NCBI GenBank assembly: GCA_034766995.1
Contig: CM068313.1
Location: forward strand, 58,762,377 to 58,826,376
Reading direction: 5' to 3'
Length of the DNA: 64,000 bases
Source: Acanthacorydalis orientalis
Lineage: Eukaryota; Arthropoda; Insecta; Megaloptera; Corydalidae
In this document: piece after piece, positions 34,996-47,633 of the stretch
Numbering within the stretch: the first letter of the stretch is position 1
Layout of the letters: the number at the start of each line of letters is the position of its first letter
Made by a program: the position numbers and the translations under genes
The notes under the pieces: generated by a model
The model's input: the letters and a program-made list of their open reading frames with translations, nothing else
Told to the model about the DNA's origin: nothing
The model's database searches: none

Positions 34996-35019
34996 ATGAA
35001 AGTTAGAGGCAGTTATTAG
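34996..35019 (+). promoter_or_regulatory. Possible upstream open reading frame of the Aven-like gene
   Basis: A seven-codon frame (MKVRGSY) starts 52 bases before the chosen start codon and ends before it. If the transcript begins upstream, this could lower translation of the main frame. The transcript start is not known. Confidence 0.35.
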
Positions 35020-35047
35020 TTAGGTTATAAGTTTATACAATATTTTA

Positions 35048-37044
35048 ATGAGGCCGAAAAAAGGAAAACAATCCAAACAAAAGTAAATGTATAAATAACA
35101 GTGAATGTTGTATTACAACTTAACATTTTTAATAATTTTGGAATTAAATCATTACAACTAATATATTTAACAATTTTTTTTAGAGGTTCTGTAACAAATA
35201 ATGAACCAGAAACTAACGGAGCTAGAGAACAGAGAGTCAGACCAAATAGAAATCCACCAACCAATACAAATGAAATTAAACAGCCAGAACCTTCGGTGCA
35301 GCAAAATGAGACACCTCAAAAACCAACAGTCAATTTCGATAACCTGAAACGTGAGACTGAAGAAATTCAAAAAATCATTGAAAACAAAAACTTTATGAAA
35401 CGAGAAGTTACAAGTAATTGGTCTAAATATGATGTGATAAATGATGAAGATGAGCAACCGAAAGCAGCCAATTTCTCAGATTTATTACAAGCACCTATTT
35501 CGCAAGGAGGACACTTTCAGTTTAAACATGAAAAGAATTGGAGTACGGCAGTCGCATCAAAGTATAATGAATACTTTACTCCAAATATAAATAATCTTGA
35601 AATTTCTTTACAAAGTGTACCATTTTACAAAAGGCATTGTATCGATTCAGAAATTTTTACGGTAATCTCAATTTTTTTCATAAAGTTTTAATGATACATT
35701 ACATTTGTTATAGTACTGAAAATATTAAAAAATTAGTTATTCTTCATAATATATTAAAGAGAAGAATACGAAATAATATTTAAAATATTTATTTTCTAAC
35801 ATATTATTTTCTGACATTTAATGGAGATAAAATATAAAAATTTCTGGTAGTAGAGCATTAATAGTTACAATGAAATATTACTCTTTAATATTCTAATATA
35901 TTGTTTCTTACTAATATATTGAATACTAAAAACTCTTATAAAAGTGTTATAATAATAAAGTATATTGATTAACAAATAAAGTAGGATAAAAATGAATAAA
36001 TTTCATAATTCCATTATAATAATTAATAACTTAAAAATTGTTAATTGAAAATTCCTGTACTATATTTTTTTTCAGAAAGATGAAATTATTAAAATGGATA
36101 GTGATGCTTTATATACAGCAAATCGTCTTAAAGTTTTAAATTTCAAGGCAGTGGAAAAAAAAGATTATCAAAAAATCGTCACCCTAATTGAAGACAAACC
36201 TCAAACTGATATAAATAATCAGGATTCTGATCAAACTGATTTTAATGAAGTAGTAGAATCTCAATCACTGTTACCTGTTGACAATAATCTAGATATTATA
36301 ATTGAAACAAAAAAAGAAGTTGAAGTTTTACTCACTGATGAGAAAATTGATACCAAAATTTGTGATAAGCCAAAAATAGATTTAAACACTACTGACACAA
36401 CTGAAACTGTTCATCAAATTGTTAAAAATGAACCCAGCAACGAACCTGAAAATAGCCTACTTGATGGTGTAGATAAGCAAATTGACAGATTTGATAATGA
36501 AGTTGAAGATTTATTGCAAATAAATACACAAAAAGTTGATAATAAAAATATAGCAGAGATAAATGAGCAATCAGTTAATAGCAAAAAAATTAAAAATATA
36601 GTGCAGATACAAAAACATTCATTTAATAAGAAAAAAGAAGTCCGTGTGGAGCCTAAAAGTAAATTACATTTTCAATTTATATATTTATAATATATAGTAC
36701 AAATAAATCAGAACTTAAAATGACCATTGGTCTAGTAAAATATTAATTTTAATTATCAAAATACGTTCATGTCTCTCAAAATTACTTCAAATGATTAGAA
36801 TGCTGAATTTCTTTTTTATTAGTTAACAAGATTTTGATAATGTTAAGATTATTTTTAAATGGTATATATATATATAGAGAGAGAGAGGGAGAGAGAGTGT
36901 GAAAGAGAAACATTTTTAAATTTATAAAAAATAATATTCTTTGTTCTAGAACTTGTGTTGCCTTCTATAACAACTGAATCTTCAACAAGTCATGTTAAAG
37001 CAGAAGATTTAGAACAATGGCTTGAAGATATATTAGATGACTAA
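35048..37044 (+). CDS. Aven: Aven-like cell-death and checkpoint regulator (four exons)
   Basis: Exons are 35048-35082, 35184-35661, 36076-36658 and 36950-37044; all introns are GT-AG and every junction keeps frame, giving 396 residues. The start was chosen because MRPKKGKQSKQK splices in phase to the next exon. Seen in the protein: a basic N-terminus, the SNW(S)KY motif at residues 89-94, the FSDLLQAP and FQFKHEKNW block, a Q-x-VPFYKR block, then a long acidic low-complexity stretch and the terminal motif AEDLEQWLEDILDD. Vertebrate Aven has the same order: SNW-x2-Y, a phenylalanine-rich block ending in a Trp, and a C-terminal EELEDWLD. Family knowledge: Aven binds Bcl-xL and Apaf-1 to restrain caspase activation and promotes ATM signalling. 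The assignment rests on these motifs; the acidic middle is not conserved in sequence. Confidence 0.82.
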
Positions 37045-37717
37045 ATTGTAATTTATATATGGTAATTGACTAATAAATATAGCATGTAAAGGAAAATCTG
37101 AGAGTATTTTACATCCCTCCATACAGTTTTTCAAGCAAAATTAAATTATTTGTATAGATAATAATTTTCATAAACATACCTAGTACATTTTATAATGTAA
37201 TTTACATATTTGTGAACAAAATTCTTAGTTCTTATTTTTAAAGGATATGTTGTACTATCATGAAAAAATTATTTTTCATTCTTCCTATTACAATATACCT
37301 ATATTGAAAATCATAAATAAATGAGGTATTTTTTTTAATATATATATATATATATTAATGTTGATTTTCAAAAGAATAATTTAATTTTTACTACTACTTT
37401 TGCCTAGAGATAAATCCATTTGAATTGTTATATTAATATTAGCATAAGTAGTATTTGATATATATATATATTACATTATTCTTTTGTAAATCAATATTAA
37501 ATTATTTATCTTTGTTTAGATAAATAGTAGCATTTATCTATGGTTAGATGGCCTATCATTCTGCATGTGACCCTTTTATTTATGATGACAGTCTTTTATC
37601 ATACATAAAAGGAGATACTTTATCTATGCATAAAAGACTCCTTTTATCTATGATGTAACCTATGATCCTAAGGTCGTTTGTGTTGGCAGAATTGCGTTAG
37701 TTTTTGTATTCTGTAAA
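37045..37717. other. Short intergenic spacer between the two host genes
   Basis: About 670 bp holding the 3' untranslated region of the upstream gene and the promoter region of the downstream gene. Short TA tracts and an imperfect inverted repeat (near 37560-37660, with ATAAAAG...CTTTTAT words) are seen. Confidence 0.5.
37072..37077 (+). terminator. Polyadenylation signal AATAAA (Aven-like gene)
   Basis: Canonical hexamer 28 bases after the stop codon. Another lies near 37313. Confidence 0.5.
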
Positions 37718-40700
37718 ATGATTTTATTGAAAGTTAGAAAATGTATTTACGTTGAAATATTATTAATTCTTATTTTAAGTGGTTTTCAAAACACATGCTG
37801 CGTTCGGCATTATGATAAAAATGATTTACGAATTCTCAGGTTTGTTTGATTATCAAACAATATTTTAGGTTATGTTGTAGTGAGTATAAATGTCAAACGT
37901 AAAATTATTTTATGTTGTATTTATGATACTAATTTGCTATCCATTCTACTATCCTGTATGAAATTTAAATAAATACATTACTATTATGGCAATTCGGTTA
38001 TCAATATGTTATGTACGAGAAGCAATTAATTGCTTGGACAGAGTTAAATGTATTAAAAGAACTAAAAAAAAAAAAAACGAAAAAGGGTAGAATCGAAAAT
38101 TTTAATAAATTCTGTTTTAGGAAAAAATTTCAGAGTATAACATGAAATATTATTTATGGTAATAGTTTAGTTTAAGTGATTTTGTTAAAGTGTACTTTAA
38201 ATAATCTAATATTTTGCTAAATTGATTGATTCTAATGTAAAAAGTGTTTTTTGGTCAGGGAAGCAAGGATTTTGTAATAAATAATATGAAAAGGCAATAA
38301 AAAAGTGCCTGACTGATGTACATTCAATACTGAAAAATGGCCTTTTTTATCACAAAAATCATCTTTAAATTGAAGTTACCAATAAAGTAAGTTTTTTGAG
38401 TTTTTCACTATTAAATAAAGTGAAATGTGTCATGCAAGTGATTAATTAATGTTTTTACCAGTTAATTGTTCAATTTAAAGGTGATTTTTGAGATATAGGC
38501 TCTTTTTTTTACTACTCAATGTACGTCCATCAGGAACTTTTTTTTATTGTTTTTCATATTGTTTATTGCAAAATCATTACTTCCACCCTCAAATCACTTT
38601 TTATATTAAAATCAATCAATTTACTAAAAAAATAGATTATTTAAAATGCATTTTAACAAAAGCCTTTAAACTGTACCATTACCTTATTTATTGAAAGATT
38701 TGTTATGAGAATAAAGTTTGTATTAGATTTTCCGTATCTCACAGACACTCCTTCGGTTCGTACAAACAAATTTAAATTTTAGTAAATTTATGTTCAATCA
38801 CTTTTCCTAGTTTAATAAATTATAAAAAAAAAACTCCAAATACATCAATCAACTTTCAGTATGGTCTACAAATTTAACAAGGTATAAAAGATCTGCCATA
38901 TGTATAAATTGAAATATTAGTATAGGTAATAAGTAGTACTCAGTTTAAAAAGTTATCAGTTAAAGATAATTGTCATCTATAAAAGAAAACTAAATCAACT
39001 GTAATAATTTAGATAACTGCTCTAAATGAAATATTTCTTTTTAATGTTGTTTTATTTAATTCACATTGAAAAAATATTTTTTTAAAAAAATCGATAAAGA
39101 ATTATTAATGAGATACTGAAAATTCAGTGTTTTAAAATAATTCAAAATATATCCATTCTACTGACTTGGAAAAAATCCGAACAGTGAATGTGGTAGTTGA
39201 ATAGATGTCTCCACAAGAAAATAATCAGGAAGGATAATTGTTATATACTTGTAGTAGATTAAAATATAGTTTTGAAAGTTTGATTTGATATGTGAGCAAA
39301 AAATATGTTATTTTAAAAACAAGTTTTGCACTTTTTCATTTCTTCTGTTCATAGTTTGTTCAGATTTTACGAATAGATAGTATTGAAAGTGATTCAAGCA
39401 ACCCACTTCATTTTTAGTACATAAAGGTGTATGATTTTGAGAGTTGACACTATCCAACATGAAAAAAATTGTAGATCTTAAATGAGTTATATTCGCCCAG
39501 TGAGTTTCACAAAAATGATATTTAGGTACATTTCCCCTTTTATTATTACGATGGTAAAAATGTATTTGAAGTATTTTTGTATTACGCATCGGCTAGTATA
39601 TATTTGATTTACTAGACTAACATTTAAGAAGCGATACAATTTGTTGATCATCTAGGTCAATCTTCATTATTGTCTTATTTTCATTATCAATCATTCAATG
39701 TTTTTTTTTCTTTTTTCACTTTTCAAAACATTTCTTATGGTTTCGTTTGAAAGTATTAGTAAATTGTAGTGATATTTTAGATAATTTTAGCAATTATTAC
39801 AAAATGTAATTACTAAATATCTGACAAATGATTTATTACATAACAATGATTTACAAATGATGACACCTCAAACACCACAAAGTTTTCATGTATAAGAATA
39901 AGCATTAATCGATTGTTGTGTATTTGATATGTTAGTACATGTTTCAATGACAATCCATCAATCGTGGAATGCAAGTAAGGTACTGAAAAGCACATGCTTT
40001 GTAATGGTGAAAGCATTACCATTGAAATGCACATTAACAAAAAAACTGAAATAATTAACTATTGAACATTTTAATGAAGAAAATTTTTATTTTGTTAACC
40101 CTTTTGGGAATTTAATTCATGCATTAAATTATTTTATGATGAAAAACAATGATTTGTACTGAGATTAAAATATAATAAATTAATCTACTTAATTTATTAA
40201 AATGTAATTTTCATATTTCGTTTTAACATATACACAGTAATTGGAATTTTTTTTAAAATTAATCTACATAATTTATTAAAACATAATTTTCATATTTTCT
40301 TTTAACAGGTATGCAGTAATTGGATTTTTTTTCTCATTACAATCATTATTGAATATCACTCTCTGTTGTCTTTCTTTTTATCATTTTTTATGATTGTTAT
40401 AGATGGTTTTCATTGAAATGTTTTTGTTGTAGAATGAATTTAAACGATTTTAATATGAAAATATGAAAAAAATTGTGTTAAAACTATATGTAACAACTTT
40501 AAATTAAACGAGAAAAAAAAGTAGAAATATTTTTTTTCTGATGATACCTCAATTTTGGATTAAAATTTGTCACAGTTTCTGACTATCTTTACCGTTAGGG
40601 CTGTAATATTTTCTTAAAATATAATTTAAGTAAAGAAATGATAATGAATAGCAATTTTGTATTATATTTCATATATATATATACATATATATATTAGAAT

Positions 40701-40751
40701 GTCTCTATATAAACGTGGCAGTAGATTATTTTTTCAATCTTTTAGTTTTTG

Positions 40752-40803
<52 letters not shown>

Positions 40804-40996
40804 GGAGTATATATGTATGTGTGTGTATATGTATGTGTAAATATGTATGTGTGTATATGTATGTGTGTGTATATGTATGTGTGTATATATGTATGTGTAT
40901 ATATATAATGTGTGTGTATATATATATATATATGTGTGTGTATATATATATATGTGTGTATATAATGTGTATGTATATATAGTATATATGTGTGTG

Positions 40997-41070
<74 letters not shown>

Positions 41071-44000
41071 GTGTATATCATATACACATTCTGAGTGCAT
41101 GGACGTACTTAATTTTTAGAGAAGAGGTGAAAGAGATGTTTCAACATGCATATGACAGTTACCTTAAATTTGCATATCCTTATGATGAACTACGACCATT
41201 AAGTTGCGATGGAATTGATACATGGGGCAGGTAAAAGACTTAAAAAATTTTTACTTTAAAAAGTATATCATAAACTAATAATATTAAATTAATATTTTTA
41301 GTTATTCACTTACATTAATTGATGCCTTAGACACTTTAGCAGTTATGGGAAACTATACTGAATTTCGACGTGTAGTAGATATAATTTCATCTAAAGCAAA
41401 TTTCGATGCAAATATAAATGTGTCTGTGTTTGAGACAAATATACGTATTGTCGGTGGACTTTTAAGTGCTCATCTGTTATCACGCAGGTATGCAATATAA
41501 TTTAAAATTCCAAGTTATAAATTAATCATTAAATAGAGCTGGTATTGAATTAGAACCAGGTTGGCCTTGTAACGGTCCACTATTACGACTAGCTGAAGAT
41601 GTTGCTAAAAGATTAATTGCTGCATTTGATACAAAATCAGGCTTACCATATGGAACAGTTAATCTTAGACATGGAGTTCCTGTTGGAGAAACAACCATAA
41701 CTTGTACAGCAGGTGCAGGAACATTTATTGTGGAATTTGGAACACTTAGTAGATTAACAGGAGATCCACTGTATGAAGAGGTAATTTAAATATAGTATCT
41801 AAATGAGTTTTTAATTTTTTCACATGATTATAAAAGTTTCATATTTATCTTTATTTTAGGTTGCAATGAATGCTCTTTATGCACTTTATAATCATCGTTC
41901 TTCAATTGGACTAGTCGGAAACCACATAGATATAGTCACAGGACGGTGGACTGCTCAAGATGCAGGAATAGGTTGGAATAAATTTGAATTTACAATGTAA
42001 AATCATTTTACCCAATGAAAATTTCATGTTCATATAAAATTTTGAAAAGAGAAAAATAATTATTGTATATATTAACAGGTGATATATTAATAATTTAAAA
42101 TTAAAATAATGAACATGTCTTTTTATGCACCTAGAAGTAGATTTTTAGTTTTGTCAATACAGTTAATTTTTTATTAAAAAGAGTTTCAATACAAATATAT
42201 ATTTTCAGGTGCTGGAGTCGATTCCTATTATGAATATCTTGTCAAAGGAGCTTTACTCCTCCGACGACCAGAATTAATGCAGATGTTTCATGAAGCGAAG
42301 AGTGCTGTTGATAAATACATGAAAAGAGATGATTGGCACCTATGGGTATCAATGACTAAAGGTCAAATAACCCTTCCAGTTTTTCAATCACTTGAAGCGT
42401 ACTGGCCAGGTGTTTTAAGTCTTATAGGTTGGTTATTCTAAGCAATATTTTATTACAATTCTTTCTCCATATTTTCATAATTTACATAGTACATAATAGT
42501 ACTTGAAGTCTCTATTTACAACATCTTGTTTTTTTGAATGTGAGATGATAACACTTAAAAATTGGTCTTGTTATCCATCTACAGTATATTTTCACAATGT
42601 TGATAATCAAATGATGATAATTGTTGACAAGCATGTAACAAAGTGAGTTCTTTGTGTTTTGAGAATACTACAAAATATTGTTAACAAATATTTGTGCAAT
42701 GTCAGTATTTTAAAGAAAATGCACACAAACATGGAAGCAACATGTTTATAATGTTTAAATATATTATTGAAGACATTCACACCAAATTTTGCTGTGTTCA
42801 TTTTATTGTTTGCTCCAGTTTGGATATACCTTAGAAATGATAGCTGTTTTAAAGTACATTTGTACATAAAAATCAAATAATTCCTATTGGTTTATAACTA
42901 AGTATATAAATGTTCTGCTGAATATGTTTCGTATTATAGTGAGCGAACATTTTTGCTGATAATGTTATCAATTGTTTATAAAAAAAAAATTGTAGCCTCA
43001 TCTACGAGGGTGGTCCCAGAAATACCTAACCCAACAAAGAAAACACAAAAATTTTGGAAAAAAATATTTTTATTCTTCGACATAATCTCCTTTCAGCTTT
43101 ATACACTTTTCCCAGTGATGTTCAATAAGTTCGATACCCTTTTTATAGTAAGAACTGTCTTGCTCCTCAAAATACCCATTAACTGCTGATATCACTTCTT
43201 CATTGTTGGGAAATCTTTGACCACTGAGCCATTTTTTCAAGTTTGGGAACAGAAAATAATCTGAGGGGGCTAAATCTGGCGAATAGGGTGCACGAGGTAG
43301 CAATTCAAACTTTAATTCATTAATTTTGGCCATTGCAATAATGGATTTGTGAGCTGGTGCATTGTCTTGATGAAACAACACTTTCTTCTCAGCAAAATGC
43401 GGCCGTTTTTGCTTGATTTTTTTGCTCAAACGTTGCAATAAGTTCGCATAATACATGCCATTGATAGTTTTTCCTTTTTCAAGATAGTCAATGAAAATTA
43501 TCCCACGCGCATTCCAAAAAACCAACGCCATGACCTTGCCTGCAGATGAAACGGTCTTCGCCTTCTTTGGAGCCAATTCTCCCTTTTCAGTCCATTGTTT
43601 AGATTGTTCTTTTGTCTCGGGTTTGAAGTGATGGACCCATGTTTCATCCATGGTTATAAAACGGCGCAAAAATTCTGCTTTGTTGCTGTGAAACTTCGCT
43701 AAACACTCAATTGAAACATCTTCACGACACTGTTTTTGCTCCAGTGTGAGCAAACGCGGCACCCATCTTGCACACAGCTTTCTCATGTCCAAATTTTCAG
43801 ATAATAGGCGATGTACCGCACTTTTTGAAATGCCTACTATGTCTGCTAGCTCGCGCACTTTCAGTCGACGATCATCCAGTACCGCTTTGTGGATTTTCTT
43901 CACCATTTCTGGAGTCGTTACCTCATTTGGTCGACCACTGCGATGTTCGTCTTGGCAGCTCGTACGGCTTCGTTTAAACTCTGCTACCCAATATTTCACT

Positions 44001-44944
44001 GTTGTAAACGAAGGAGCACACTCACCCAGAGTAGAATCCAGTTCAGCTTTTATATTGGTTGGGCTGAGGCCTTTCAAATAAAAGTATTGTATCACGTAAC
44101 GATGACCAATTTTCTCCATATTCACAAATTCACTGAAAATGTTCACTATTGATGGCTGCCAAACAAATACTAAACAACGTGGCGTCCTCAAACTTGAAAC
44201 ATATGCTTTATAGATTGTGTACTTTCTAATACAGTGATATTTTTCAAACAACAACCGCCATTTCTAGGTCAGGCCGGGTACTTCTGGGACCACCTCGTAA
44301 TATAATTAAATTATTTTTGGTATATAGTGAAATTTTTATACTGACAATTTTAACAAGATGTGTAATAATAATAGTACTAAAAAATTACAATCAGTTAGTT
44401 TAGACTTGGTTTGTTATTGTGATTTTAGGATGCTTCAACAGCTAAGGTCATTAGTACCTGATAGACTTTATTAATAATAAGCAATTGCATTATGATCACT
44501 TTAATAATTTTATATAATCAATTTATCCATTTATGTGTATTATGTATGTATATTTATATATACATGTTATTATACATATATGTCATTATACATGTCATGT
44601 CATTATACATATGTGTATATATATATACATGTCATTTATGTGTATTATGTATTAATGTCACTTGAATTAGTAATATTACTAATTGTAGTGACAATAACCT
44701 ATAAACATATATAAATTAGCACACTGTACTTGATAAGTGGATTATAATTATTGTAATACATTAGCACGCTTATTTATATATATATATATATATTTGTAAG
44801 TTAATGTCATTACACTAATATATATAATTTAAGGGGTGATTTGAACATAAGTGCACAAACGAGGTGTTTTTTTAAATTATATTTGTACGGGCACTAATGA
44901 TCTTAACTCTTGAAGCACTCTAAAACCCCAAATAATTACAACTA

Positions 44945-44995
<51 letters not shown>

Positions 44996-46187
44996 TGTAT
45001 GTATATGTATATAAATTAATGACATTGAAGGTGAAATAAGTGAAGGATTAAAGTCTATACATAATTATCATCAAGTCTGGAGAAAATACGGTTTCACACC
45101 AGAATTTTTTAATATACCACAAGCGGAAGCTGGAACAAATCGAGAAAGTTATCCACTTCGGCCTGAATTGATAGAATCAGTCATGTATTTATATAGAGCT
45201 ACCAAAGATCCTTACTTACTTGAAGTAGGCGTAGATATTTTGCGAAGTATTCAACACAGTGCCAAAACTCCATGTGGTTATGCAACAGTAAGTTCTATAA
45301 CAAAACTTTTTCTTTTTTTTATTAAAAATTAATTTTGATAAATAATATAGATATATAGATATAATATGTACAAATGTTTTAATTATTTAATATTGTCTCA
45401 GATTAGAGATGTTCGAGATCATCGTAAAGAAGATCGAATGGAATCTTTCTTCTTAGCTGAAACAACAAAATATCTTTATTTATTATTTGATCCTGATAAT
45501 TTTGTACATAATACAGGAAATGAAGGTGTTGTTCTTGAAACACCGTATGGACAATGTGTAATAGAAGCAGGTGGTTATATTTTTAACACTGAAGCTCATC
45601 CAATCGATCCTGGAGCATTGCAATGTTGTTACGATGTTCCAAAAGAAAATTTATTTGAAATAGGGCGTCTTATTTCAAATATCGAATCATTTAAAGGTAA
45701 TTCAATTGAAAGTTTGAAGAAAAAATCTGAATTCGTTAGTCAAAAGACCGTAAATGAAGAGTCCACGAAGTCAGTTGTTGAAGAAATTGTAGAAACAATC
45801 CGTTCAGCTGGTCATGAATCTGAGAAACGATCTAATGATAAATCAGTTCCTTCTGTAGGAACTGCAGAAGAAATTGGACGACGGATAGAAAATGTTAGCA
45901 AAAGAGATGTTACTGAAGAAACAGAAATAGACTCTTCACAAAACAGAAGAGTAGAACTTACAACTGAAAGTTCTTCAAAAATTGTTCCGGATTTCGTTGA
46001 TCGAATTTTAACAGGTGGGATTTCAAAAGATGTTTTTGATCCTCAGAAAATGCTTGAAAGAATTAGAACAGACGTGAGATACGAAAGAAATTCGTCATGT
46101 GAAACTGATTTCAAATTATTGCAATGTGAAGCACAACCTTACTTACAAAAGTTAACAATGAGAGGAGAATTTTTTGAAGAACGATAA
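37718..46187 (+). CDS. Edem2: EDEM2-like ER degradation-enhancing alpha-mannosidase-like protein (eight exons)
   Basis: Exons: 37718-37839, 41120-41230, 41302-41487, 41537-41780, 41860-41971, 42209-42427, 45031-45287 and 45402-46187. All junctions are GT-AG and in phase, for 678 residues. EDEM2 acts in the ER lumen on misfolded N-glycoproteins, at the first mannose-trimming step of ERAD. A signal peptide is seen at residues about 1-28 (hydrophobic LLILILSGF). The glycosyl hydrolase family 47 domain covers about residues 40-500, with [59 protein letters not shown] and [15 protein letters not shown]. Cys70 and Cys413 match the human EDEM2 disulfide pair. The tail has [13 protein letters not shown] with Cys659, at the position of the human cysteine that links to TXNDC11. 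The last exon is about 100 residues longer than in human EDEM2, with charged low-complexity sequence before that motif. Intron 1 (3.3 kb) carries microsatellites and intron 6 (2.6 kb) a mariner. Intron 3 is only 49 bp. Confidence 0.93.
40757..41080. repeat. Compound (TA)n/(TATG)n/(GT)n microsatellite in Edem2 intron 1
   Basis: More than 300 bp of mixed TA, TATG and GT units ending about 40 bp before the exon 2 acceptor. Tyr-Ile/His-Thr frames through it are artefacts. Confidence 0.95.
43003..44299 (-). mobile_element. Full-length mariner, family M1, inside Edem2 intron 6 (antisense)
   Basis: TA at 43003-43004 and 44298-44299 flank inverted ends CGAGGGTGGTCCCAGAA (left) and the same sequence with one base missing (right, reversed). 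The 1.29-kb length and the intact gene make it the best-preserved DNA transposon in the window. It lies on the strand opposite to the host gene, about 580 bp after exon 6. Confidence 0.95.
43070..44119 (-). CDS. Mariner transposase, intact 349 residues (M1)
   Basis: A DDE/D-type transposase that excises and reinserts its element at TA dinucleotides. The frame is open further upstream to 44254, but MEKIGHRY at 44119 is the start shared with the copies at 2722 and 19670. Domains in order: paired-type helix-turn-helix (residues about 1-110, with RSGRPNEVT between the two halves), WVPRLLT linker, DETWVHHF with the first Asp, HQDNAPAH with the second and [14 protein letters not shown] with the third. 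Exactly 34 residues separate the second and third Asp (D34D, the mariner signature). The C-terminus LKGDYVEE ends at a normal stop. No frameshift or internal stop is seen and all catalytic residues are present, so activity is plausible but untested. It is a transposon gene, not a host gene. Confidence 0.95.
   Translation of the reverse strand: MEKIGHRYVIQYFYLKGLSPTNIKAELDSTLGECAPSFTTVKYWVAEFKRSRTSCQDEHRSGRPNEVTTPEMVKKIHKAVLDDRRLKVRELADIVGISKSAVHRLLSENLDMRKLCARWVPRLLTLEQKQCREDVSIECLAKFHSNKAEFLRRFITMDETWVHHFKPETKEQSKQWTEKGELAPKKAKTVSSAGKVMALVFWNARGIIFIDYLEKGKTINGMYYANLLQRLSKKIKQKRPHFAEKKVLFHQDNAPAHKSIIAMAKINELKFELLPRAPYSPDLAPSDYFLFPNLKKWLSGQRFPNNEEVISAVNGYFEEQDSSYYKKGIELIEHHWEKCIKLKGDYVEE
44948..44993. 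repeat. (TA)n microsatellite in Edem2 intron 6
   Basis: TA tract that ends close to the exon 7 acceptor (45030). Confidence 0.9.
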
Positions 46188-46298
46188 ACTTTAGTTACAA
46201 ATTAAAAGAGGTGAAAATTCTAATTTATTTTATTATAGTTGCAAGAACAATTTCGTTATAACGTGTTAATATATTGATGTAAAAATATAAGAATATTT

Positions 46299-46304
46299 AA
46301 TAAA
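46299..46304 (+). terminator. Polyadenylation signal AATAAA (Edem2)
   Basis: First canonical hexamer after the stop, 112 bases downstream; a second is at 46337-46342. Confidence 0.5.
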
Positions 46305-46342
46305 TTTCTATATTGACACATTCATCTCTGACGAAGAATAAA

Positions 46343-46985
46343 ATGTGAGTTAAGATTAACGTCATTTTTTTATTCAGTTTTTTTAAGCTTAATGGAACGA
46401 GTGTAAAATGTAAGCCTATTAAACTTAAACTTCTAGTAAATTGATTAGTAATCCGAGATGCTAGCTACTTGAGTATGTTGTAAATAAATTGTCTTATTTT
46501 TTTTTAATAAGCTAAATTTATATTTCTAAAAAATTCCAAAAGGAGAAAAATAATTAGTCAAATTTATATATATTATTTGTTTTTAGTACTTTTAACTCTA
46601 AATCTATCAGGGCATGAAAGTGCTAATATGAAATTGACATGTGACTTAAGGCAATTTTATAAATAATTTTAATGTGATATTTGTTTAATGTTTTAATATT
46701 ATTCAAAATCACCCTTAAAGCATTTAATAATACTTTTTTATCTTAAAAATAAAAAGTACTTAAGTATTTACAGTTGTAACATAAAAGTTACTGTTGTGTA
46801 TGTAAGATATGTGGCTGAGTGAATTTTCGAATATGAAATAGGCGGGATGTTCGCTCATAATTCGAATTAAGTTATAAATTGACACTACATTGCAGACTTG
46901 ATTATGGCTTGAGCGTTGTTATTACAACGATCGCTGAAAGAAAGAAAGAAAAAGAAAAATGAGTTTATTAATTTGAATTAAATAC
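46343..46985. other. Intergenic sequence after Edem2
   Basis: AT-rich, nothing recognised. It ends where the GC-rich LINE gag fragment begins. Confidence 0.4.
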
Positions 46986-46989
46986 ATCA

Positions 46990-47611
46990 AGTGTCGTACA
47001 CATGATGGATGGGGAAGAGAATCCGGCAGCCGAACGAAGCGGACGTCTAACGGAGCAGCAACTCCCACCACTCGAGTCCCACCTCCGCCCTCCGCAACTC
47101 CCACCACCGTCGCTCCGGCTCCCGCTGCACCCGTGGCCCCGACTGCACCGGGCCTTGACGAACCACGCCCACTTCCTCCCAGTGTGCTCGACGACATCGG
47201 CGCCGAGTACACGTTGATGCAGCATAGGAAAAGTGGGCGTGTCTCTCCGACCGCCGCCTCCGGCACCAGCAGACCCGCCGGACTCCACAGGCCTGCCGGA
47301 CGTTCATCCGGACAAGATCATCCAAGCATTGGCAGTAGCCAACCTTACAGCTCAACGGGTACACAAGATGAGCGGAGCCAACCCATGGCAGCCGCTCTAC
47401 AAGGTCGACTTTGCCAACGGCACTTCCATTAATGCCGTCATCGCGACATCTTACATGTTCAATTATAGAGTATACTGGAGAAAATATAAAGGCACCGGCG
47501 TCACCCAATGCCGACGCTGTCGACGTTTCGGTCACACTGACCACAAACTGTTTCGTGCAACCCCGGGTGCGTGAAATGCGCCGGGAACCGCTGACTACAG
47601 TGGCCATGTAA
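46990..47611 (+). mobile_element. Non-LTR retrotransposon gag fragment (Jockey/I-type)
   Basis: A sharply GC-rich block with proline-rich coding sequence from about 47002, in shifted frames. The frame 47233-47574 then has VHPDKIIQALAVANLTA and a CCHC knuckle TQCRRCRRFGHTDH whose last Cys is lost. Just beyond, another frame reads CVKCAGNR, the start of a second knuckle. Tandem knuckles with CVKCAG are typical of the gag of Jockey/I-type LINEs. Endonuclease and reverse transcriptase are absent, so this is a truncated 5' piece. Confidence 0.65.
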
Positions 47612-47633
47612 ATGTACGACAACTTTCCCCTTC

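Noticed and set aside
40657..41234. Overlapping frames rich in Tyr, Ile, His and Thr
   Set aside because: They arise from TA/TG microsatellite DNA in an intron.
43746..44152. + strand frames over the intact mariner
   Set aside because: They are antisense shadows; the same shadows appear over the broken copy at 2.7 kb.
45021..45030. Exon 7 of Edem2 starting at GACATTGAAG
   Set aside because: No AG acceptor precedes it; the GAAG acceptor ending at 45030 gives an ungapped match to the family in this region.
47047..47622. 191-codon - strand frame opposite the GC-rich block
   Set aside because: The + strand has a gag zinc-knuckle signature; the antisense frame is a shadow of GC-rich codons.
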